Shown: one piece after another, positions 12,865-19,403 of the stretch
Position numbering within the stretch: the first letter of the stretch is position 1
How the letters are laid out: every line of letters starts with the position of its first letter
From: Ignavibacteria bacterium
Lineage (GTDB): Bacteria > Bacteroidota > Ignavibacteria > Kapaibacteriales > Kapaibacteriaceae
Assembly (NCBI GenBank): GCA_016873895.1
Contig: VGVV01000013.1
Coordinates: 1-41,420 of the forward strand
Direction of reading: 5' to 3'
Length of the DNA stretch: 41,420 nt
Program-made: the position numbers and the translations under genes
Notes under the pieces: model-generated
The model's input: the letters and a program-made list of their open reading frames with translations, nothing else
What the model was told of the DNA's origin: nothing
Databases searched by the model: none

Positions 12865-13643
12865 AGATCGCAATCGATTCCGACATGCTTCTGTTCCGCG
12901 CAATGAGCGCGACGGAAGTAGAGATTGAACTAGAGGCTGAGGTGTGGACCCGGCACAGCGAACTGCCCCATGCCAGGGAGATGTACTGGGAGCAGTGCGA
13001 AGCGTGGTGCGATCTCTTCGAGTGCAAGCTCGACGATCTGCTGCATTGCTTTACGGACCGCAGCACATTCCGGAAGGAAGTGGATCCGAGCTACAAGGCC
13101 AACCGCAAGAGCAAGCCAAAGCCGATTGGGTTCAAGGCGTTGAAGAACCAGTTCCTTGAGGGAAGCGGCGCCTGGCTTCACAGGCAGATCGAGGCCGATG
13201 ACTTGCTTGGGATCTTCGCCACGATGCCTGACCTGAAAGAGGAAGGCGTTGTCATCGCAACGCTAGACAAAGATCTCAAGCAGATCCCAGGCATACACGT
13301 CTGGATTGACAATGAACCATACGAGGTGACACCTGAAGATGCAGAACGATTCACGTACCAGCAATACCTGGTTGGAGACGCAACCGATGGCGTCCCTGGA
13401 TGTCCGGGTGTGGGTGCCGTCACGGCGGAGCGAATCGTCCAGAAGCTCGACCTCTCACAACCTGTGGATTGCTGGGAAACGATTGTTCGGACGTATGAGG
13501 AGGCACAGAGGAAGAAGAACGTTGATCTATACGACGCACATGAATACGCACTACGACAGGCGAGACTGGTAAGGATCCTGCGTTACGGCGACTACAACTT
13601 CACAACACACGAGGTCAAGCTATGGAATCCCCCGACGCGCTAA
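12861..13643 (+). CDS. 5'-3' exonuclease (T7 gp6-like, FEN family)
   Basis: The 260-residue product has the flap/5'-exonuclease pattern: IAIDSD at the N-terminus (Asp6, Asp8), FRKEVDPSYKANRK for substrate contact, EADDLLG and ATLDKDLKQI for metal binding, and QYLVGDATDGVPGCPGVGAVTA, the helix-hairpin-helix region (GDxxDxxPGxxGxG). T7 gp6 removes primers and degrades host DNA to supply nucleotides. The start is ATG 12861 overlapping the previous stop. The gene ends 22 bases into the next one. Confidence 0.92.
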   Translation: MKIAIDSDMLLFRAMSATEVEIELEAEVWTRHSELPHAREMYWEQCEAWCDLFECKLDDLLHCFTDRSTFRKEVDPSYKANRKSKPKPIGFKALKNQFLEGSGAWLHRQIEADDLLGIFATMPDLKEEGVVIATLDKDLKQIPGIHVWIDNEPYEVTPEDAERFTYQQYLVGDATDGVPGCPGVGAVTAERIVQKLDLSQPVDCWETIVRTYEEAQRKKNVDLYDAHEYALRQARLVRILRYGDYNFTTHEVKLWNPPTR

Positions 13644-13804
13644 AGAGAATCATCGGCCAGCAGATGACAGATGAGCTGTTGGACGCACTAGATCAGTTGT
13701 TTCCAGAAAAGACTCCGGAGCTGACTGACTCAATAGATCAGGTTCGGTACGCTTCTGGACAGAGATCAGTCATTCGTTTCCTCAGGGGGTTGATCAATGG
13801 CTAA
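13622..13804 (+). CDS. Small hypothetical protein (60 aa)
   Basis: ATG 13622 overlaps the exonuclease end. The 60-residue helical protein (MESPDALKRIIGQQMTDELL at the start, QRSVIRFLRGLING at the end) is of the kind found just before the structural genes in cyanopodoviruses. No function is known to me. Its stop lies inside the next gene, with an eight-base overlap. Confidence 0.6.
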   Translation: MESPDALKRIIGQQMTDELLDALDQLFPEKTPELTDSIDQVRYASGQRSVIRFLRGLING

Positions 13805-14903
13805 GAAGGGCAAGAAGACGCCGCGGGTCAACACCAATGCCGGCGTCAATCCAATGCGTGCCCCGGCAAGGAACACGCCGCAGGTCAACACCAATGCCGG
13901 CGTCAATCCAATGCGTGCCCCGGCAAGGAACACACTCAGCTCACAAGTTCGCAGCGCCGGCTCTGTACTCACCAGCAGAGAAGCTCAGACCATCGCCAAA
14001 GACACGGGCAAGACCGTTGCTCAGGTCATGGCCAGGGCGCAAGACAAGGGTGTTGCCCTGGGCGCTGCCCTGGTCAACCAGTTCAACGCCGGCAAACTGG
14101 GAGTCAATACCAGCAACTTGGTTCCAGTCATTGGGAACCTGAGCGTTGCCCCTGGCCAGAACAAGGCGACCACCCAAGCACTGCAGACCCTGGCCCCACT
14201 GGCCAATCTGCAGATGAACAAGGGCACCGCCTATTACGGGTACAGCACTACCAATACTCCGTCGCAACAGACAAGGACCGTCAACGGTGGCGGCACTTAC
14301 ACGCCAGCCAGCACGACGTACAACCCGATTGTCCTGCCACGCAACACGGGCACCGGCAGCAACACAGGAAGCGGGGCCAATGCTGGGAATGGCAACGGCA
14401 ACAAGAATGATCCGTATCAGGATCTGCGTGATCAGATCGATGCAGCACAGCAGACGATCAACGATCTGCAGAACAAACAGGTTGACCCGTACCCCAACCT
14501 TGACGAACTGATTGCACAGCAGCAAGCGCAGGCTGCGGCCCAGCAAGAGGCCATGGCTGCTCAAGCTGCGCAACAGCAGCAGGCACTGCGGGACTTGATG
14601 ATCCAGCAGCAGCAGGCCTACGAAACACAGATGGCTGATGCTCGCCGTCAGCAGGAGGCCATGGCTGCTCAGGCCGCAGAGGCACAGCGCCAGGCCATGG
14701 CCGTTGCGAATGCGCGGGTCCCTGGTCTCGAGCCAACGGCCACGGCACCAGCGCTTGGTGATGGAAGGAAAGCAACTCGCACTGCTGCCACCAACACGTT
14801 GTCCAACCTGGCGATCTTGACCGGGCTTGGCACTAGCGGCGGTGTCACAGCCACACCTGCAGCTTCAACTGCCACTCCCCTCGCCGGCCTGCAAATCGCA
14901 TGA
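13797..14903 (+). CDS. Low-complexity protein before portal, possibly virion-associated
   Basis: This is a 368-residue protein of unknown function. It contains a basic N-terminus with a perfect 19-residue duplication (VNTNAGVNPMRAPARNT twice, residues 11-46), a middle region rich in Thr/Asn/Gly, then a Gln/Ala-rich coiled coil (about 205-300, starting DPYQDLRDQIDAAQQTINDL) and an Ala/Thr-rich tail. The position directly upstream of and overlapping the portal gene (ATGA) suggests a structural or assembly role, but there is no domain to confirm it. T7 gp7.3, a tail assembly protein, holds a similar position and is one possibility. Confidence 0.55.
   Translation: MAKKGKKTPRVNTNAGVNPMRAPARNTPQVNTNAGVNPMRAPARNTLSSQVRSAGSVLTSREAQTIAKDTGKTVAQVMARAQDKGVALGAALVNQFNAGKLGVNTSNLVPVIGNLSVAPGQNKATTQALQTLAPLANLQMNKGTAYYGYSTTNTPSQQTRTVNGGGTYTPASTTYNPIVLPRNTGTGSNTGSGANAGNGNGNKNDPYQDLRDQIDAAQQTINDLQNKQVDPYPNLDELIAQQQAQAAAQQEAMAAQAAQQQQALRDLMIQQQQAYETQMADARRQQEAMAAQAAEAQRQAMAVANARVPGLEPTATAPALGDGRKATRTAATNTLSNLAILTGLGTSGGVTATPAASTATPLAGLQIA
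13827..13933 (+). repeat. 57-base tandem duplication in coding sequence
   Basis: Bases 13827-13876 and 13884-13933 are identical over 50 bases, in register with a 57-base unit (19 codons). Because the copies are identical at the DNA level, including silent positions, the duplication is recent. Confidence 0.95.
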
Positions 14904-16516
14904 ACACCACTGCTGCTTCTCGCTGGCGTGCTCTGGAGCTGTACCGCTCTCTGTACCTGCGCCGTGCTGTGGATGGGTCAGCTCTGACCATCCCCACCCT
15001 GATTCCGGAGACTGACCAGAACCAACCTGTCTCCGGCCAAACCCACAACAGCATCCCTTCGCTTTACCAAGGTGCAGGAGCCCGCGGCGTAAGCAGCCTC
15101 AGCGCAAAGCTGTTGCTTGCCCTGTACCCACCCAGCCAACCCTTCTTCCGCCTGGCCATTAACAAGGGCGCGATTGAAGCGTTTGTGCAGGAGAACGGTG
15201 GCGATGTGCAGAACATCATGTCCACCATGGATGTGGCGCTAAGCGACATGGAGCGCCAGGTGCTGCAGAAGCTGGACAGGCTGCAAGCCCGGCCCGCCAT
15301 GTTCGAGGCGGTGAAGCACTTAATCGTGGGCGGCAACGCGCTCCTCTACATCGGGGAGGACAGCATCCGGATGTACAGCCTCCGGTCCTTCTGCGTTGAC
15401 CGCGACCCTGAGGGGAACGTCACTGAGGTCGTGGTGCGCGAGCAGGTGGCACATCAATACCTGCCCCCTGGCACGGCCGGCAAGGAAGGCAAGGAAGAGG
15501 GTGAGCAAGACGATCGAGAAGACGTCTACACCCACGTGACGATTGATCCGCAGCAAGACCGTGTGGAGTGGTATCAGGAATACGACGGCAAGCGCATCAA
15601 AGGATCAGCGGGCTTCAGCCGTCTGGCCACTAACCCCTGGATCGTTCTGCGCTTGCACCGGATCGCAGGTGAATCGTATGGCCGCGGCCTGGTCGAGGAG
15701 TGCATTGGTGATCTTCAGTCACTTGAAGCGCTGAGCAAGGCAATCGTTCAGGGCGCATTGATCAGCGCCAAGGCGTTGTTCCTGGTCAACCCCAATGGCA
15801 CGACCCGTGCAGACGTGCTGGCCAGGGCCGAGAACGGGGCCATCGTTGCAGGCAACGCAGCTGACGTGGAAGCACTGCAGGTGCAGAAACAGAACGACTT
15901 CGCTACCGCACTGCAAACCATGCAGCTGCTCGAGCGCAGGCTGCAGTTCACCTTCCTCACCAACGAGGCGGTGCAGCGTGACGCGGAACGCGTGACAGCA
16001 GAAGAGATCCGCCTGATGGCAGAGCAGCTGGAGCAGGGACTTGGTGGCGTGTACAGCGTCCTGAGTGCAGAGCTCCAGTTGCCGTTGATCCGCCGCGTGA
16101 TGTTCATGATGGAGCGCAGCGGTGAGCTGCCACCTATCCCGAATGGGCTGGTGGATCCTCAGATCACGACTGGCGTGGAGGCCATCGGCCGCGGCAACGA
16201 CAAGCAGCGGCTGACCATGTTCCTGCAAACCATTGCAGCCAGCATTGGGCCTGAACAGTTCTTGCAGTACATCAACCCGTCAGAACTCATCCGTCGTTTT
16301 GCAGCGTCTGATGGCATCGACATTGCGGGCCTAGTGAAAACAGAAGAGGAGATACAAGCTGAACAGTCACAGGCGCAACAAGTAGCATTAGCGCAACAAC
16401 TTGCACAAGGAGCTATCCAGAGTGGAGCAGCAACCGCGCCGCCGCCGAATGAGGGAGCTCAACCTGCAGGCGCAGCAGGGCAACCAGCAGGAGAGCCAGC
16501 AGGAATCAACGCTTGA
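14900..16516 (+). CDS. Portal / head-tail connector (T7 gp8-like)
   Basis: The 538-residue product has the length of T7 gp8 (536). The family N-terminus is clear: SRWRALELYRSLYLRRAVDGS, then SLYQGAGARGVSSLSAKLLL and LYPPSQPFFRLAI. The portal forms the dodecameric DNA entry ring to which the terminase docks. The clip/stem region lies about 280-400, and the last 45 residues are Gln/Ala/Pro-rich. The start is ATG 14900 overlapping the previous stop. A TTGACAC element follows its stop. Confidence 0.95.
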   Translation: MNTTAASRWRALELYRSLYLRRAVDGSALTIPTLIPETDQNQPVSGQTHNSIPSLYQGAGARGVSSLSAKLLLALYPPSQPFFRLAINKGAIEAFVQENGGDVQNIMSTMDVALSDMERQVLQKLDRLQARPAMFEAVKHLIVGGNALLYIGEDSIRMYSLRSFCVDRDPEGNVTEVVVREQVAHQYLPPGTAGKEGKEEGEQDDREDVYTHVTIDPQQDRVEWYQEYDGKRIKGSAGFSRLATNPWIVLRLHRIAGESYGRGLVEECIGDLQSLEALSKAIVQGALISAKALFLVNPNGTTRADVLARAENGAIVAGNAADVEALQVQKQNDFATALQTMQLLERRLQFTFLTNEAVQRDAERVTAEEIRLMAEQLEQGLGGVYSVLSAELQLPLIRRVMFMMERSGELPPIPNGLVDPQITTGVEAIGRGNDKQRLTMFLQTIAASIGPEQFLQYINPSELIRRFAASDGIDIAGLVKTEEEIQAEQSQAQQVALAQQLAQGAIQSGAATAPPPNEGAQPAGAAGQPAGEPAGINA

Positions 16517-16523
16517 CAAACCA

Positions 16524-16537
16524 TTGACACTGGGCAA
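16524..16537 (+). promoter_or_regulatory. TTGACACNNNNCAA element before scaffold and capsid
   Basis: TTGACACTGGGCAA lies 8 bases after the portal stop and about 76 bases before the scaffold start. It matches the 14-base element at other module boundaries in the fixed positions. This is where T7 places late promoters, so it may be a phage promoter or operator. No -10 fits. Confidence 0.4.
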
Positions 16538-16547
16538 GGGTCAACAC

Positions 16548-16607
16548 ATGTCGCCACTGCCTGACGGTGGCTACATGATCATCACTGACGGATTCGATCG
16601 TGCCTGA
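16548..16607 (+). CDS. Possible 19-residue leader peptide
   Basis: ATG 16548, preceded by AAGGG at suitable spacing, opens MSPLPDGGYMIITDGFDRA and stops within the scaffold start, so the two overlap. A longer in-frame version from ATG 16449 (52 residues) would overlap the portal gene. It could be a true mini-protein or a translational coupling device for the scaffold. Weak evidence. Confidence 0.35.
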   Translation: MSPLPDGGYMIITDGFDRA

Positions 16608-17298
16608 AATCATCACAGGTCAAGACGACAGCAGCAGCTACGAAGCATCAGGCGGAGCCGACGAGGCTGCACGTGTTGAGGCCGCCCGCGCTGAGCTCTA
16701 CGACGAAGCCAATGGCTTCGAGAGCGGAACAGGCGAACTGCTGCTGGGCAAATACCGCTCAGCCGAAGATCTCGCTGAGGCTTACAAGAGCCTGCAGGCT
16801 GAGTACACCAGGTTGAAGACCGGCGGTCAGGCACCCGAGCCCCAAACCATTGAGGCCACGAGTGACGACAGCGAAGAAGAGCCAGCCGAACAAGGCCAAG
16901 CCCCTCAGATTGATGAGGCGACCGCGACTGCAATCCAGCAGCGCGTGCTCGAGATGGCTGGCGGAGAGGACGGTTACAAGCGCCTGGCTAACTGGGTAGC
17001 TGGCAACCTGCCGGCTGACCGTGTGAACGCTTGGAACGAGGCGCTGGCCCAGGGGAACGAGGGTCAGATTGTGACTGCACTGAAGGGGTTGCAGTACGAC
17101 TACATGATGGCCAACGGCTATGAGCCAAGGCTGACCGGTGGCCGAGCACCCAGCAATGAAGTGCGTGGCTACAGCTCAGAGGCGCAGGTCGTGGAGGCGA
17201 TGAGTGACCCTCGTTATTCAGGCGACAACCCTGACCCGGCATACATCCGTGAAGTGGAGCGTCGTCTTGCAGCGAGCAATGTGTTCCAGACTCGTTGA
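16600..17298 (+). CDS. Capsid assembly scaffold (T7 gp9-like)
   Basis: The 232-residue acidic protein lies between portal and capsid, as T7 gp9 does. The pattern is typical: LLGKYRSAEDLAEAYKSLQ near the N-terminal third, a Glu/Pro-rich linker, then GEDGYKRLANWVAGNLP and a C-terminal capsid-interacting part (SDPRYSGDNPDPAYIREVER). It directs procapsid assembly and leaves before DNA filling. The start is GTG 16600, overlapping the mini-ORF stop. T7 gp9 is about 300 residues, so this one is somewhat short. Confidence 0.9.
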   Translation: MPEIITGQDDSSSYEASGGADEAARVEAARAELYDEANGFESGTGELLLGKYRSAEDLAEAYKSLQAEYTRLKTGGQAPEPQTIEATSDDSEEEPAEQGQAPQIDEATATAIQQRVLEMAGGEDGYKRLANWVAGNLPADRVNAWNEALAQGNEGQIVTALKGLQYDYMMANGYEPRLTGGRAPSNEVRGYSSEAQVVEAMSDPRYSGDNPDPAYIREVERRLAASNVFQTR

Positions 17299-17315
17299 CG
17301 TGGAGTAATAATTGA

Positions 17316-17343
17316 GGCAGATCAAACAACCAAATGATCTGCC
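17316..17343 (+). promoter_or_regulatory. 8-bp perfect hairpin in capsid leader
   Basis: GGCAGATC (17316-17323) and GATCTGCC (17336-17343) form a perfect 8-bp stem with the 12-base loop AAACAACCAAAT. It lies in the 143-base gap before the capsid gene, where T7 has a promoter and an RNase III site. A role as a transcript processing or stability site is plausible. Confidence 0.55.
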
Positions 17344-17441
17344 CCCTGGGCCCGGTGCGCCGATACCCCAGTAGCGCGACGTTGGCGGAGCAGAGCTCCA
17401 ACTGTTGATCACCCCGTAAACCCTCAACAAGGAGACCGAAG

Positions 17442-18485
17442 GTGGCAGCACCCGACGTAACCCTGTCCAGGCCCGGTGTAATTAACAACGCATCCGGCAC
17501 CTGGGCACAAGACAATGCCCTGTTCCTGAAAGTCTTTTCGGGAGAAGTGCTCTCCGCTTTCCAGCGGAACTGCATCTTCAAAGGAATGGTGCAAGAGCGC
17601 ACCATTCAATCTGGCAAGAGCGCTCAGTTCCCCGTGACTGGCCGCTTCCTCGCTCGCTTCCACACACCTGGGAAGCAGATTGAGGGCCAAGGCAACATGG
17701 CTCAGAACGAAGTCGTCATCAAGATCGACGATCTGCTGATTGCAGACGCCGCTCTGTACGACCTCGACGAAGCCAAGAACCACTTTGACATTCGCTCGAT
17801 CTACAGCCGCGAACTGGGCCAAGCTCTTGCCCGTGCCTATGACCGCCGCTTGGCTCGTGTGCTCACCCTTGGCGCACGTCAGAGCACCTCTGACCTGACC
17901 GCCAACCTGCCGACCGGCCTGACTCCCGACCAGGCTGCCCGCACCGGCACTCGGGTGAACATCAACAAGGCCACCCCTACCGCCGACGACTACGTGGCTG
18001 CAGTCTTTGCAGCTGCCAAGGCACTCGACGAGAAGGACGTGAGCGCTGATGGTCGCGTTCTGGTCTGCAGCCCCGAGGTGTACTACACGCTGATCCAATC
18101 CAGCCGTGCAGTGAACTTCGACTTCAACCAGCAAGGCGCCAATGGCTCCTACTCCAAGGGGCAGATCAGCCAGCTGGCAGGGTTCAGCATCTACAGCAGC
18201 AACCACATCACGCAGGGCAACGTCACTGCACCGACCGGTGAGCAAGGCTTCACCTGGAACGGCAGCGACACTGTGCTGTCGTCTGTGAACATGAGCGACA
18301 CCAAGATGCTTGCCTTCCAGAAGGGCGCAGCTGGTGCCGTTTGTCTGCGTGGTATCTCGATGCAGATGACTGGCAACGACTACAACGTCATGTACCAGTC
18401 CACTCTGATGGTGGCCAAGTACGCATGTGGCTTCGGCTACCTGCGTCCTGAAGCCATCGTCGAGATCCACAACACTGTGGCCTAG
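17442..18485 (+). CDS. Major capsid protein (T7 gp10-like)
   Basis: The 347-residue product matches T7 gp10A in length (345) and pattern: ALFLKVFSGEVLSAFQRNCI near the N-terminus, then GKSAQFPVTGRF, IDDLLIADAALYDLDEAKNHFDIRS and YDRRLARVLTLGAR. It forms the HK97-fold icosahedral shell. The GTG start at 17442 has AAGGAG at about 17429-17434. It stands alone, with a hairpin-containing leader and a strong terminator after it, as expected for the most abundant virion protein. Confidence 0.97.
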   Translation: MAAPDVTLSRPGVINNASGTWAQDNALFLKVFSGEVLSAFQRNCIFKGMVQERTIQSGKSAQFPVTGRFLARFHTPGKQIEGQGNMAQNEVVIKIDDLLIADAALYDLDEAKNHFDIRSIYSRELGQALARAYDRRLARVLTLGARQSTSDLTANLPTGLTPDQAARTGTRVNINKATPTADDYVAAVFAAAKALDEKDVSADGRVLVCSPEVYYTLIQSSRAVNFDFNQQGANGSYSKGQISQLAGFSIYSSNHITQGNVTAPTGEQGFTWNGSDTVLSSVNMSDTKMLAFQKGAAGAVCLRGISMQMTGNDYNVMYQSTLMVAKYACGFGYLRPEAIVEIHNTVA

Positions 18486-18511
18486 CCCTTAACGGGTGGA
18501 CGTTACAGAAT

Positions 18512-18537
18512 GAGGGGCAGCAATGCCCCTCTTTTTT
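18512..18537 (+). terminator. Rho-independent terminator after capsid gene
   Basis: GAGGGGC (18512-18518), loop AGCAAT, GCCCCTC (18525-18531), then TTTTTT (18532-18537). This is a classical intrinsic terminator at the T7 T-phi position after the capsid. Its T-run ends directly at the ATG of the next gene, and its loop holds another in-frame ATG. Confidence 0.9.
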
Positions 18538-18768
18538 ATGGCTATCGAAGTTGACGGTGTTGAGCTGAATGTCAGCTGGGCAGAGGATCAATCAGTCGAA
18601 GCCGTTGCGGTGACAACTGATGCACCTGCTGAGAAGCCAGACTTTGCCGCGATGAAGAAGGCAGAGCTGATTGAATACCTGGCTCCCAATGGGGACGCCC
18701 TGGACACCAGCATGACCAAAGCTGACCTGATCAAACTGGCTGAAGAACTATTTGCCGCCCGCGGCTGA
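18538..18768 (+). CDS. Small HeH/LEM-like domain protein
   Basis: The 76-residue acidic protein ends in MKKAELIEYLAPNGDALDTS followed by MTKADLIKLAEELF, which resembles the helix-extended-loop-helix (HeH/LEM, SAP-like) motif found in small phage proteins near capsid genes. The N-terminal part is a short strand segment (IEVDGVELNVSW). A decoration or head-completion role is a guess. The start is unclear: ATG 18538 directly after the terminator T-run has no ribosome site, while ATG 18523 in the hairpin loop would have GAGGGG upstream and add five residues. Confidence 0.6.
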   Translation: MAIEVDGVELNVSWAEDQSVEAVAVTTDAPAEKPDFAAMKKAELIEYLAPNGDALDTSMTKADLIKLAEELFAARG

Positions 18769-18776
18769 GGGAAACA

Positions 18777-19403
18777 ATGACCGAGCTGGAAGCTGTCAAC
18801 ACGTTGCTGAGCGTGATCGGTGAAGCACCGGTTGACAAGCTCAGCGACATCTCAATCAACGAGATCACCGACTCAGCTCTTGCTCGCAAGACGTTGGGTG
18901 AGGTGTCTCGTGATGTTCAAGCTGAGGGCTGGAGCTGGAACACGGACTGGAACGTGCCGCTGACCAAGACGTCAGTGAACGAGTTCGTGCTGCCCAGCAA
19001 CACGTTGAGCGTGCAATTCAGCCCCAACCGCTACCCAGACAAGCAGTACGTGCAGCGTGGCCTGAAGGTCTATGACAGGGCAAAGCGGACGTTTGCCTTC
19101 GGGGCAAGCATGAGCGCGTCCCTGATCGTGGACTACGTGGTCAGCCAGCTGAGCTGGGACGAGCTTCCCCACACAGCACAGCAGTACGTCACCATTCGTG
19201 CTGCTCGGATCTACTCCGACCGTTACCTGAACAGCAACGCGATCTACACCTACACCGCTCAGGATGAGGAGTACGCCAGGGCGATGCTGATCCGTGACGA
19301 GGAGCGGGGGCTGAGCAACAACTTGCTTTGGGGCAATGACCGTGGCGTTGGCCAAGGCATTGGCTACATCCCTTCTGATGGCCTTCGTTACCGAGGTGTG
19401 TGA
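18777..19403 (+). CDS. Tail tube protein A (T7 gp11-like)
   Basis: The 208-residue product (T7 gp11: 196) shows the family N-terminus ELEAVNTLLSVIGEAPVDKL, then QAEGWSWNTDWNVPL and YVTIRAARIYSDRYLNS. It forms the gatekeeper ring under the portal. The start is ATG 18777, eight bases after the previous stop. Its stop overlaps the next start (TGATG). Confidence 0.93.
   Translation: MTELEAVNTLLSVIGEAPVDKLSDISINEITDSALARKTLGEVSRDVQAEGWSWNTDWNVPLTKTSVNEFVLPSNTLSVQFSPNRYPDKQYVQRGLKVYDRAKRTFAFGASMSASLIVDYVVSQLSWDELPHTAQQYVTIRAARIYSDRYLNSNAIYTYTAQDEEYARAMLIRDEERGLSNNLLWGNDRGVGQGIGYIPSDGLRYRGV

Noticed and set aside
17424..18470. A 348-codon minus-strand ORF opposite the capsid gene
   Set aside because: It mirrors the strongly biased codon usage of the capsid gene and has no recognisable protein pattern.
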